NCBI GenBank assembly: GCA_016256075.1
Contig: SDVU01000010.1
Location: 1-32,031 of the forward strand
Length of the DNA: 32,031 nt
From: Dictyocoela muelleri
Lineage: Eukaryota; Microsporidia
Reading direction: 5' to 3'
In this document: positions 18,879 through 27,684 of the stretch, in pieces
How positions within the stretch are numbered: the first letter of the stretch is position 1
How the letters are laid out: each line of letters opens with the position of its first letter
Notes under the pieces: model-generated
Database searches by the model: none
The model's input: only the letters and a program-made list of their open reading frames with translations
What the model was told of the DNA's origin: nothing
Translations under genes and position numbers: made by a program

Positions 18879-19523
18879 ATTCTCCAACGGGGTAGATTCT
18901 CTTCAGATTTGTAAGTCTTAATTGGTAAGAGCATAGAATATGTTTCTTATTTCAAATAAGCTTAAAATCGAGAGATGGATCTAAATATATAATTATAATC
19001 ATTCCATCTATGTATACTTTAGATTTTAAAAATATATATATAGATGAATGTTTTAATTATATATAGATTCATTTCTCGATTTTAAGCTTATTTGAAATAA
19101 GAAACATATTCTATGCTCGTACCAATTAAGACTTACAAATCTGAAGAGGGTCTAACCCAGTGTTTCTAAATCTATTAAGTCATCGCCTCCCTCACCTAGC
19201 CAAAAAAAATGGTTTGCCCCTCTATACAAAAAATTAGATATTTACTAAAAAATTTCTTAATTTTATTTATTTATTTGGGTAATTGATAATAAAAGTCAGT
19301 TATTTATATGATAAAACGATTGACTCTGATGTTTATTTAATAATGATTTTATTTTAAGTTTATATTTTGTACGTGTAAGCTTTATATTTCAGAAATTTTA
19401 AATAGCTCATTTCTTGAAAATCAAATCCCATCCTCCGAATATCGCCCCCTGAAAATCAAAATTGCCCCCAAAAGTGGGGCGTAAGCCCCACGTTGAGAAA
19501 CACGGTCTAACCCGTTGGAGAAA
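18879..19523. mobile_element. foldback element in a SINE, itself hosting a hAT-like MITE
   Basis: The ends are ATTCTCCAACGGGG and CCCGTTGGAGAAA, flanked by an 8-bp duplication with one mismatch (ACACTCTT at 18871-18878, ATACTCTT at 19524-19531). The inside is one long palindrome centred near 19020: AATAAGCTTAAAATCGAG on the left pairs with CTCGATTTTAAGCTTATT on the right, and CTTCAGATTTGTAAGTCTTA pairs with TAAGACTTACAAATCTGAAG. The terminal TTCTCCAAC equals that of the Merlin element at 3336-4872, so the same transposase may move both. Confidence 0.75.
19158..19503. mobile_element. hAT-type MITE nested in the foldback element
   Basis: The left end is CAGTGTTTCTAAATC and the right end, read inward, is CGTGTTTCTCAACG, both close to the hAT terminal pattern CAGTGTTTCTCAA. 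A perfect 8-bp duplication GTCTAACC flanks it (19150-19157 and 19504-19511), as made by hAT transposases. A small palindrome GTGGGGCGTAAGCCCCAC at 19474-19491 is subterminal. At about 346 bp with no coding region it is non-autonomous. Confidence 0.85.
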
Positions 19524-19937
19524 ATACTCTTGAATGAAGTAAAAGTAACGACGGCTGGATTATTTTTAAGATCATTTTAATAAATAATTGGGAATAACAT
19601 TGGACGCTCAAAAATATAGTGTTAATATACTATAGCTCCAGTGTGGTATAGCTGTTAAAAACTTTGTCTGATATTTTAATGAAGTAGAAGAAACTCTTAT
19701 AATGGCGAAATGAGTGCAGCGACTAATCTCGTCAAAATAAGTAGTAAACGAAAAATTCATGAAAAGCCACCAATTACCTGTGTCCTGCTGAGTCATTGAT
19801 AAAACGAAAATTGCGTATAAATAATTTTTAGGCAGCTTAGTCTTGGCGTATTACTTGAATGCCAAGAACCAAATGTCAAAGACCCCTATAGGAGACAACA
19901 GGTAGATAGCTATGGATGTTGTCAACATGTAATATAA

Positions 19938-20481
19938 TATAGATTAGGGCTCTTATTTACTTAATTTAACGCGTATAAGATCTTTTTATTTATTTAATTT
20001 AATTAACATTAAATTAAGATTTAAATTAATGAATAAAATAAATGATAATTAAAGATTAAAATAAGTGATAATTAAAATTATTAAAGAAATTGATTAAAAG
20101 ATTATTTAACTGTAAGAATTCGGCATTCATTTTAATTGAAATTTTTTTTTCTAAAATCATCATTTTAGATCAATTTAAAAATCAATTTAAAAATCATCAA
20201 TTTAAAAATCTTAATTAAGTCTAATTTAAAAATCTTAATTAAGTCTTATTTAAAAATCTTAATTAAGTCTAATTTAAAAATCTTAATTAAGTCTTATTTA
20301 AAAATCTTAATTAAGTCTTATTTAAAAATCTTTTTAAAAAATCTTAAATTAAACCATCACCTTTAATTCTTATTTAAAAATCAATTTAAAATCAGCTTTT
20401 TTATTCTCCTTTTAAATAACCAATTAAAAAATTTTCAAAAATTTGTCATTTTTTATAAATTAAAACAAAAAATACCTCAAA
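19938..20481. other. AT-rich 5' region of the SNARE gene
   Basis: This gene-free stretch contains the 24-bp array at 20199-20335. TTTATAAAT at about 20453-20460 lies some 20 bases before the ATG and could act as a TATA box. Confidence 0.45.
20199..20335. repeat. 24-bp tandem repeat upstream of the SNARE gene
   Basis: Five to six units of AATTTAAAAATCTTAATTAA plus GTCT, alternating AAGTCTAATT and AAGTCTTATT, lie about 150-280 bp upstream of the start codon. Whether they influence transcription cannot be told from sequence. Confidence 0.85.
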
Positions 20482-21348
20482 ATGAACGAAATCCTCTTAA
20501 CAACAAAAAGTCTCAACACGAAAATAACAAATTTAGAAACACTTTTATCAAAACTTAGATATCTAACTAATACTAAACGTAATTCTATTATGAATGAAGA
20601 TGAAGTTGAAGAGATTGATAATAAGATTAAAGTAATTAATGATGTTTTTAAGCGCGATGTTAATAACATCAAGACTGGTTTAGAGACATTAATAACAGTT
20701 AATCTTAATAATAAAGATAGTAATGATAAAAACCTTAATAATCTTAATAATAAAAAGGATAATAACGATAAAAACCTTAATAATGTTAACAATAAAAACT
20801 TTAATAAACTTCCACCACTTGAAAGAGAAACGCGTCTCTCTCATTATAGATCGTTAAGCTCAAAACTATCATCCCTTATAGAAGAATACCGTCACACTCA
20901 ACTATTTTACAGTAATTCCGAAAATGATCGTTACAAAAGTATGTATAAAATAGCACGACCAGACCTTACAGATTCAGAAATTGAAAAATTATCAGCTCAA
21001 CAAAACCAAAGTCCATTCGGCTTAACTAAAAAGTCAAAGAAATTACTTTCAATTGCCGACAAGCGAAATAAAAACATTAAAGAAATTCTTAAAAACATTG
21101 AAGACTTGACGGAACTAATGAATGATTTGAGTATGATGGTGAATAGGACTGGTGAACATGTTAATAAAATAGAAATTAATATGGAAAAGGCGGAAGATGA
21201 TACTGAAAAAGCTAATAAAGATCTTGATAAGGCGTTAGAGTATCAGAAGAGTTATATGTGGTATAAGAGACTTTTTTATGTGGTGATTGTCGGTGTTATA
21301 ATTGTCTTTTGTATTTGGTTTGCCAAGTTTATTGGAGTTTTTGGTTAA
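20482..21348 (+). CDS. Qa-SNARE (syntaxin/Sso-like) with Thr at the zero layer
   Basis: This tail-anchored membrane-fusion protein of 288 residues has the order of a plasma-membrane syntaxin: helical N-terminal region (1-70 and 110-150), interrupted by an Asn/Lys/Asp-rich insert (75-108); a linker PDLTDSEIEKL (160-170) like the P-x-aT-x-x-EIE motif of Sso1/syntaxin; a SNARE coiled coil (about 194-255); and one C-terminal membrane span (about 264-284). Within the coil, MMVNRTGEHVNKIEINMEKA aligns with the syntaxin signature MLVESQGEMIDRIEYNVEHA. The Gln that normally forms the ionic zero layer is Thr223 here. It should act in vesicle fusion at the plasma or another target membrane, pairing with one R- and two Q-helices from other proteins. 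No neighbour is functionally related. Recognition of the family is firm; the cellular membrane is not. Confidence 0.85.
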   Translation: MNEILLTTKSLNTKITNLETLLSKLRYLTNTKRNSIMNEDEVEEIDNKIKVINDVFKRDVNNIKTGLETLITVNLNNKDSNDKNLNNLNNKKDNNDKNLNNVNNKNFNKLPPLERETRLSHYRSLSSKLSSLIEEYRHTQLFYSNSENDRYKSMYKIARPDLTDSEIEKLSAQQNQSPFGLTKKSKKLLSIADKRNKNIKEILKNIEDLTELMNDLSMMVNRTGEHVNKIEINMEKAEDDTEKANKDLDKALEYQKSYMWYKRLFYVVIVGVIIVFCIWFAKFIGVFG

Positions 21349-21684
21349 AGTGTAAAGATTAAAATTGTTATTAATTAGTTAATAGATAGCTATGTTATTA
21401 ATCAGTTAATAGATAGTTGTGTTATTAATTACTTATTTGTTGTGTTATTAATTAGATAATAGATAGTTATTAAAATTGTTAGTATTAATTTTTTTAAATA
21501 TTTAAATTTAAAGGTTATCAAAATTAGACACGTTTGATAATTTTTTTATTAAAATAGTTCTTAAATTAAATAAAAATTTAATAATTGAAAATTTTAAAAT
21601 ATGAAATTTTATATTATAGAAATTTATAAATTTAAAAAATATTAATCTTAGAATTTATGAATAATAAGATTAATAAAAGTATTA
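21349..21684. other. 3' flank of the SNARE gene
   Basis: Three or four loose copies of GTTATTAATTAGTTAATAGA lie at 21366-21475, followed by plain AT-rich sequence. Confidence 0.5.
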
Positions 21685-22135
21685 TAAATTGGTGCTAGAT
21701 AGATCAGTGGTTAACACGCTTGAATGTAAATTATTTTATATCATGCTTGAATGATTTTATATCATGATTGAATGATTTTATACCATGATTGAATGATTTT
21801 ATACCATGATTGAATGATTTTATACCATGATTGAATGATTTTATATCATGATTGAATGATTTTATACCATGCTTGAATGATTTTTTATCATGATTTAATG
21901 ATTTTTTATCATGATTTAATTATTTTTTATCATGATTTAATTATTTTTTATCATGATTTAATTATTTTATATCATGATTTAATCATTTTATATCATGATT
22001 GACTGTAATTTTTTTATCATGCTTGAATTATTTTATATCATGCTTATTAAATAATCTGGTGATGATATTTATGCACAAACTATAACAGTTATATACAGTG
22101 TGGTATAACTGATTAATACTTAATCTAATTTAATA
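21685..22135 (+). repeat. SINE copy with a minisatellite grown inside its head
   Basis: The head begins GGTGCTAGATAGATCAGTGG (21692) and reads TTAACACGCTTGAATGTAAA before it turns into a 21-bp array (21715-22050). SINE body resumes at about 22070 (GCACAAACTATAACAGTTAT, CAGTGTGGTATAACTGATTA) and stops at about 22135, so the 3' part is missing. The array unit is built from the SINE's own CTTGAATG segment, so it arose by local amplification. Confidence 0.7.
21715..22050. repeat. 21-bp minisatellite, about 15 units
   Basis: The units are GATTGAATGATTTTATACCA plus T and variants. Early units are nearly identical, later ones shift to GATTTAATTATTTTTTATCA, and the last return to GCTTGAATTATTTTATATCA. 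One unit (about 21998-22021) is longer and resembles the founding SINE sequence. Confidence 0.9.
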
Positions 22136-22547
22136 ATAAATCAAAAACTTTTTAATGTCTTTGCATAAACAAACATGACTTTATTAAAAATAGTTTAAAA
22201 TTCTTGAAAAGGTTTATAATTGTTCTATACTTCTTAAAAAATTTTATTACTCATAAATAAAGAATGTAATAAACGATAATTATTGAAAAATTACAATAAT
22301 CAATATATTATCATCAAACTATATTCAATCTATATCTACTTCATTATATTCAAAAATATCCTAAAATAGAAATTTCAGTGATATCAAATGGTAATTTTAA
22401 ATTTCTATCTAAACTTTTATTTTTTTTTAACAAATAGATATTTTTTAAAAATTTATATATTTCCGAAAAAAAGTTATTCTCTTCACTCAATGATCAATTT
22501 TCATGTGTTTTAAAAGTCTTGTTCCATATACGACTTTTTTATTATAT
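22136..22547. other. AT-rich spacer
   Basis: This stretch separates two SINE copies. I see no gene and no repeat match in it. Confidence 0.5.
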
Positions 22548-22990
22548 ATTTATTACATATTGACAAAAACTAAAATTGTAACCAGGAGAATTGTCGCCAA
22601 CCATGGTCTATAGACCTTTTGATTTCTGGTTTTCTAATAATACGTCACTAATGAGCTACTCAGATATTATTTTATATGATTTTTGTTTTATTAATGACTC
22701 AGCAGGATACAGGCAATAATTGGCCTTTTCATGGTTTTTTTACTACTTATTTTGTTGAGACGCGTCGTTGTACTCTTTCGCACTCAGGTGAGTCCAATCA
22801 GCTTCATTTTCATATTAGATTATATCTTAATCTGCTATACTACACTGGAAAAACCGTAAAAAAATACTATCTTTTGATAATAATTGATCATTTAATGTCA
22901 CTCCCAATTATTTTTAAAGAGACTTTAAAATAATTTGAATGCAATACTCAAATTTCAATTCAAGTGTGTTAACCATTGGTATATCTGACT
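22548..22990 (-). repeat. SINE, near full length (minus)
   Basis: The 3' end lies near 22548 (TTATTACATATTGACA). The body is well preserved (AATAATACGTCACTAATGAG, TTATTAATGACTCAGCAGGA), and the tRNA-like head ends at about 22990 (CAAGTGTGTTAACCATTGGT on plus). The B box is lost, so internal transcription is unlikely. Confidence 0.75.
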
Positions 22991-23618
22991 CATCATTTTT
23001 TATTCTAAATGTTTTTAACTTTTAAAATAAAAAATTCATACATTTGGTTTTTATATAGATCAGATGTGTCTAAAATATAATACACGGGCCGCATGCGATC
23101 ACTAATAGTTGTTTGTGACTTATGAGTTTGTTTTTAACGGCTATTTTGCATGTTTACTTTTAAACAGATATTTTATAAAACAATAAAAATATGTAATATA
23201 ATTTCTTATAAGTATTAGGTTTTGTGGTTTAAAAATTCTATCTATTTTTTAAAACACAGATTTCTGTGAACAGCCTTTGATATCTTCAATTTAAAAAATC
23301 TCGTTTAGATCAAGGTCGCCAGAAAAACGGTTATTTTCTATTATTATGAATTTTTCTCATTGAAATTGTTAATGAATTCCACCGATTTATAGACGAAAAT
23401 AATCGACATCAGGCATCAAGCAAAAATAAAAAAACTTTTATATAGTTTTAGTTAATACATTTTTATTTTAAAAAATTTATAACTTTTATTAAAATAAAAA
23501 ATTTAATAGTTTTTAATTTTTTTTGAACTCCTTGTCATATTTATTTGTTTTTCCGCCTAAAAGAAAATTTTGAATAAAAATGTTACTTATCCTTTATTTT
23601 TTTGGCTTCTATGGTATA
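22991..23618. other. spacer with a possible hAT terminus
   Basis: At 23061 the sequence CAGATGTGTCTAAAATATAA followed by TACACGGGCCGCATGCG resembles the ends of hAT elements of the CAGxGGTGxxCAAAATA type. No matching right end or duplication was found. The remainder is AT-rich without genes. Confidence 0.3.
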
Positions 23619-25097
23619 TACAGTTTGTGCAAAAAAAACGGAATTCCGTGTAAAGATATAAAAAAAGATGTCATAATTCACCAGACCAAAAAAACAAATG
23701 TTTTTTATATCATGATAATTATGTGTATTATCTTCTTTTTCTATTTCATGCTCTATAACTCGGCATAACCCTCGTCTTTACCTCATTATTTAAAAAGTGA
23801 TAAAAAAAACGGAAAATAAAATTTAATATTTTTAATGTTTGCCGATAACATTGTAAACAGCTGTTGCACGCTTTCTGAAACTAAATTCTAACATTTCATA
23901 TGTTTTTAGTTCTATAGAGCTCCACACCTCTACTATTTTATCATTTAGTTCTTTAAAATTTGGGGCTTTGAATTCTGCCAATTTTGACTTTATAATACCC
24001 CACAATGTCTCTATTAGGTTTAAATCGGGGAATTGAGGAGCCCAGAGTGATAAACTTATATTATTTTTTATAAAGTAATCTTTTGCAATCTTAGAAGTAT
24101 GTTTTGGATCATTATCTTGCTGAAAAGTAAAATTTTCCAGATTCATAGACCTAGCAGAAGCCTTTAAGTTTCGGCCAAGAATGTTTATATATTTGACTGC
24201 ATCCATTTTTCCATCTATTACTACTAGTCTCTCTCATTCCATAGTATGGAAAGCAGCCCCATACCATAATTGATTCACATCCATGCTTAACCGTCGGTGA
24301 TAAATTTTTTAATTCTAACCCTTTACCAGGCTCTCCCCAGACAGAAACCTTGCCATCAGAATAAAAAAGGTTAAATTTTGACTCATCACTAAATATTATT
24401 GTCTTAATATCTTCTTCATGCATTACCATATAATTTTTAGACAGCTCCATACACAGATTTATGGCCTTTGGTGAGAGAAGGGACCTCTATGGGTGAATAC
24501 GCAAATATGTTATTCTCATTATACCAATTTCTAATAGTATTTATACTTACTGCACTTCCACATCTTTTTATTAATACAATCGAGGACTTGCGAAGCAAAG
24601 TTTTAGGATTTTCTTTCCTTATTTTTTTAAAACTGAAATATCAGACTCTTTTAACTTCTTTTTTCTCCCATTTCTACCTATATACCTAAAAGTATCTAAT
24701 TATTTATACTTTTTAATAGTTATAGACACTGTACTATCTGATCTTTTAATAATTATGGCTATTTTTGACTGAATCACGCCTCCTTCATACAAGCCCGAAT
24801 TTTTTTCACGATCGCCTTCAGTAAGTTGTTTTGCCATGGGGTAGACATTTAAATTTCTTTAAATACTTTTAGCGGGTCTTTTTGAAGGGAAGTCGGCATT
24901 TTCCGTTTTTTTATCACTTTTTAAATAATGAGGTAAAGACGAGGGTTATGCCGAGTTATAGAGCATGAAATAGAAAAATAAGACAATACACATAATTATC
25001 ATAATAAAAAAAAACATTTGTTTTTTGGTCTGGTGAATTATGACATCTGTTTTTATATCTCTACACGGAATTCCGTTTTTTTTTTGCACAAGCTGTA
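23619..25097 (-). mobile_element. Tc1/mariner-type transposon with about 200-bp TIRs
   Basis: The ends are TACAGTTTGTGCAAAA and TTTTGCACAAGCTGTA, flanked by TA on both sides (23617-23618 and 25098-25099), the target-site rule of this superfamily. Inverted repeats extend about 200 bp: left 23619-23818, right 24899-25097. They include the shared CGGAATTCCG and the shared GACGAGGGTTATGCCGAGTT stretch (reverse-complemented at the left). The inner part encodes a broken DD34E transposase on the minus strand. The arms are nearly identical, so the insertion is fairly young compared with the coding decay. Confidence 0.9.
23832..24837 (-). pseudogene. Tc1-type DD34E transposase, broken
   Basis: The apparent start at 24837 gives MAKQLTEGDREKNSG, then a helix-turn-helix part (GGVIQSKIAIIIKRSDSTVS) and an early in-frame stop. 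The catalytic domain survives in two overlapping frames. The segment at 24151-24450 holds the first Asp (IIFSDESKFNLF) and MVWGCF. The segment at 23832-24206 holds the second Asp (FQQDNDPKHTSK) and the Glu (PDLNLIETLW), 34 residues apart, which places it in the Tc1 (DD34E) group. The frame changes between them near 24200, and there are further stops in the N-terminal half, so at least four breaks are present and no transposase is made. Confidence 0.9.
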
Positions 25098-25099
25098 TA

Positions 25100-25210
25100 T
25101 TTATTGATTACTGGGTAATTATTTCCCGCGTTCGAATAATAGGTCTGACTTTTTAAGGAAAAACAAAAATGTCGCTTTAAGCACATATATCGTGCGCTTG
25201 GCGCTTGAAA
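25100..25210 (+). repeat. second SINE family candidate, disrupted by the Tc1 element
   Basis: Just right of the Tc1 element, CGCGTTCGAATAATAGG (25127-25143) resembles a B box, and GTCGCTTTAAGCACATATAT followed by CGTGCGC matches the GC-rich segment near 336-365. The flank left of the Tc1 element (about 23600) has GGCTTCTATGGTA, a weak A-box match. If joined across the TA insertion site the spacing suits a tRNA-like head. Evidence is thin. Confidence 0.3.
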
Positions 25211-25220
25211 TAATAAATAT

Positions 25221-25677
25221 GGCTGAATTTGGACCTGAAAGCTCATGCGAGAACACCCTTAAATTTAACATTTAAGTATCTGGTTCAAGTACTGCTAACG
25301 TAAGGTTAATAAATAATTGGGATTCACATTAAGCTGTTAATAACTATATAAATATGATATTTATATAGAAATTTTCTAGTGCATTATAGCCGATTAAGAC
25401 TTTGTATAATATAAAAAGGGGGTATATGTAATTCTCCTAGATGTGGGGATGAGTCGGCGATGCATCTCGGCAAAATAAGTAGTGAAAAAAATCATGAAAA
25501 CACATTAATTACCTGTATCCTGTCGAGTCATTTATATAACGAAAATCACATATACAGCCGGGAATTTGCGTTTCTTAGAAGCGACGTATTATCGGAATAC
25601 TGAGAGCCAAGATCTAAATACCAAGGTTGTAGACAACTTTCCAGGTTGGCAGCTATTGGTGTTATCAGCATGTAAAA
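25221..25677 (+). repeat. SINE, full length (plus)
   Basis: The head begins near 25225 (GGACCTGAAAGCTCATGCGA) with B box CTGGTTCAAGTACT at about 25281, body as in other copies (CTCGGCAAAATAAGTAGTGA), and 3' end TGGTGTTATCAGCATGTAAA. It faces the next copy tail to tail, 50 bp apart. Confidence 0.75.
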
Positions 25678-25727
25678 CATATTGCTAAATTTTTTTATAT
25701 AAATATAAATTAAATAAAAAAAATATA

Positions 25728-26040
25728 TATATTACATGCTGTAAACATCCATAACTGAAAGCCCAGTGAGTTGTCTCCTACCGTGGTCTTCGACCTTTGG
25801 TTTTTGGTGTTCTGATAATACGTCACTTCCCAAGCTACCCAGAAAGCTCAGCTGTATATGCGATTTTCGTTTTATCAATGACTCAATAGGGTACATGTAA
25901 TTAAAGGTTTTTTATAAATCTTTAATTTTTTTTTTTTCACTACTTATTTTGCCGAGATGCGTTGACACACTCATCTCAGCACTTAGGAGAGCCCATTATA
26001 CTTCATTGTCATTTTATGCCAACTCTTAATCAGAATTTAG
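25728..26040 (-). repeat. SINE copy without head (minus)
   Basis: It starts at the 3' end (TATTACATGCTGTAAACATC) and runs through TTTTGCCGAGATGCGTTGAC to the body's upstream part at about 26040 (AACTCTTAATCAGAATTTAG). The tRNA-like head is missing. With the preceding plus copy it forms an inverted pair. Confidence 0.75.
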
Positions 26041-26560
26041 AAGAGTCACAATATTTTTTTCTAACAAAATTATTATATTACTTTTTATTAAAATATTTTT
26101 GTAAAAAAAATTCTCATAAATATCTCAAAATTTTAAAACCATTTTAAACATAAAGATTTGTATATTTAACATAGTAAATATTCTTATTATTTCAAAATCA
26201 TAGTTTTATATTTGTTTTGCATTATTGGTATATTTTCTTCCCTTTTAATCCGAAAAAACTATCAATCGGAAAAATTTTAAATTATGAGGATTGACATAGG
26301 TAACTGTAATTTGAAAAAAAATGTTTCTAGATGCATTTAAAAAATATAAAAATTTGACTAAATTTTTTCCCAAAATTCAGTAGATCATTGTTTTTTTACA
26401 ACTTTGCGGAAAAAAAAAACTCTTGTGGAAAAAAAACGAAAATGTCGAAAAAAAGACGGTGTAAAAAAACGAGAATTTAGAAAAACAAAAATATAAAATT
26501 ATCAGCTAAAAAATCGGGAATTGAAGTATTTTTTACTTTTTTTAGAAACGCCTTCTAGAT
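26041..26560. other. AT-rich spacer, purine-rich strip
   Basis: No gene is seen. At 26405-26490 a strip of short words such as GGAAAAAAAAC and GTCGAAAAAAAGACG resembles the degenerate array near 10.8-11.2 kb and the strip at 27.48-27.60 kb. Confidence 0.45.
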
Positions 26561-26696
26561 CAGAGGTGGGCACAAAATACACGCGAGTAAATTGTACATG
26601 AGAGACGTTTTTCATCTATCAGCGGCATGTTTTAGGTTTTTACACATGACTTTTAAATATTTAACACCCAAAATATCGAGAAATCGCTTATGCTTA
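26561..26696. repeat. possible hAT left terminus
   Basis: CAGAGGTGGGCACAAAATAC fits the terminal pattern of many hAT elements (CAGxGGTGGGCAAA). A SINE starts 136 bp downstream. No partner terminus or 8-bp duplication was found, so this may be a remnant or chance. Confidence 0.3.
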
Positions 26697-27148
26697 TATA
26701 TATTACATGATGACTACATCTATAGCTGCCAATCAAGAGAGTTGTCTCCAACCATAGTCTTTAAACCTTTGGTTCATGGTGTTCCGATAATAGGTCACTT
26801 CCTAAGCTACCCAGAAGCCCAGCTGTATGCGCGATCTTTCTTTTACAATGACTCAAGTATACAGGTAATTAGTGGGTTTTCATGAATTTTCATTTCTCAT
26901 TACTTTATGCCTAGATACGTCTCGCACTCATCGCCACACCTAGGAGAGTCTCTTATGTTTCATTGTCATATTAGACTAAGTCTTAATCAGCTATATCACA
27001 CTAAAACAACTGTATATTATCTTTTTTTATAGTTTTTGACTATTTAATTAAATTCACAGATTATTTATTAAATAGTGACATCAGCGGGATTCGAACCATG
27101 ATACTTAAATTTTACATTCAAGAGTGTTAACCACTGAATTATCAGGCT
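26697..27148 (-). repeat. SINE, full length (minus), best-preserved Pol III boxes
   Basis: On the minus strand the head starts AGCCTGATAATTCAGTGG. The B box (27087-27097) is a perfect GGTTCGAATCC. The body and 3' end (TATATATTACATGATGACTA on plus) are complete. It is the copy most likely to retain an active internal promoter, although the A box (TAATTCAGTGG) departs from TRGYNNARNGG at its third base. Confidence 0.85.
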
Positions 27149-27684
27149 TAATTTAAAGCTATGTATAAATGACATCAAAACTCCCCTAAGGATAATAATA
27201 TGATTTTACTTTCATATAGCTTTTAATTAAAAAAAATGTTTCTAGGAATTTTCAAAGAAAATTCAACTTTCTTTATATTTTTAATTTTTTATAAGCTTTT
27301 CTTTTTAGGAGTAAAAGCGGAGTTATATGATAGAACTACCTAACTTATTTATATTATTTTTTATATTCAATAATTTCTAGCTTCTTCTTTAAAGACAGAT
27401 GGATGCATTGATTTTCTTTTTGTCCAAAATTTGAACGAAGTTTTAGATTTTTTTTGAAAAAACAGAGCGAAAAAAGACATTTTAATAAGAAAATACGAGG
27501 ATTGTTAATAAGTAAAGTGTAAAAAAAAATTTAAAAAAGTGTATAAAAAATGAGGATGTGAAAAAAGAGGGGGCGAAAAAAATGTGTGGAAAAATGAGGG
27601 ATAAGTGTATGTTTAAATTTTTTGATCAAATTTCGTTTTGATTTTTTTTTTCAAAATCCGATAAAAAATGTTTTTTAATCACCC
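27149..27684. other. AT-rich spacer and 5' flank of the 27685 gene
   Basis: No gene is recognised. A purine-rich strip (27480-27600, words such as GTGTAAAAAAAAATT and ATGAGGATGTGAAAAAAGAG) resembles a decayed short repeat. Confidence 0.5.
27660..27684 (+). promoter_or_regulatory. core promoter with CCC motif
   Basis: GATAAAAA at 27660-27667 is followed by CCC at 27682-27684 directly before the ATG. This arrangement matches the upstream regions of the two minus-strand genes and supports the chosen start. Confidence 0.45.

Larger units (their letters stand above)
18851..19937 (+). repeat. SINE copy (plus) interrupted by nested elements
   Basis: The head starts near 18851 (AGGTCACTCTGTGGTTAACA) and is cut within the tRNA-like part at ACACTCTT. 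It resumes at 19524 (ATACTCTTGAATG) and continues through the body to TGGATGTTGTCAACATGTAA at about 19912-19931. Removing 18879-19523 and one duplication restores a head of normal spacing. Confidence 0.75.

Noticed and set aside
21715-22050. CRISPR array
   Set aside because: The 21-bp units are contiguous with no spacers and grow out of a SINE; the genome appears eukaryotic.
22676-22933. Short frames on the strand opposite to SINE transcription (also at 19608-19796, 26592-26885, 30049-30240) sharing words such as MTQQDTGN
   Set aside because: The shared peptide words follow from the copies being the same repeat. Frames break at different places in each copy, with no sign that protein is conserved over DNA.
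23580-23768. Small membrane-protein frame
   Set aside because: It lies almost entirely within the left inverted repeat of the Tc1 element.
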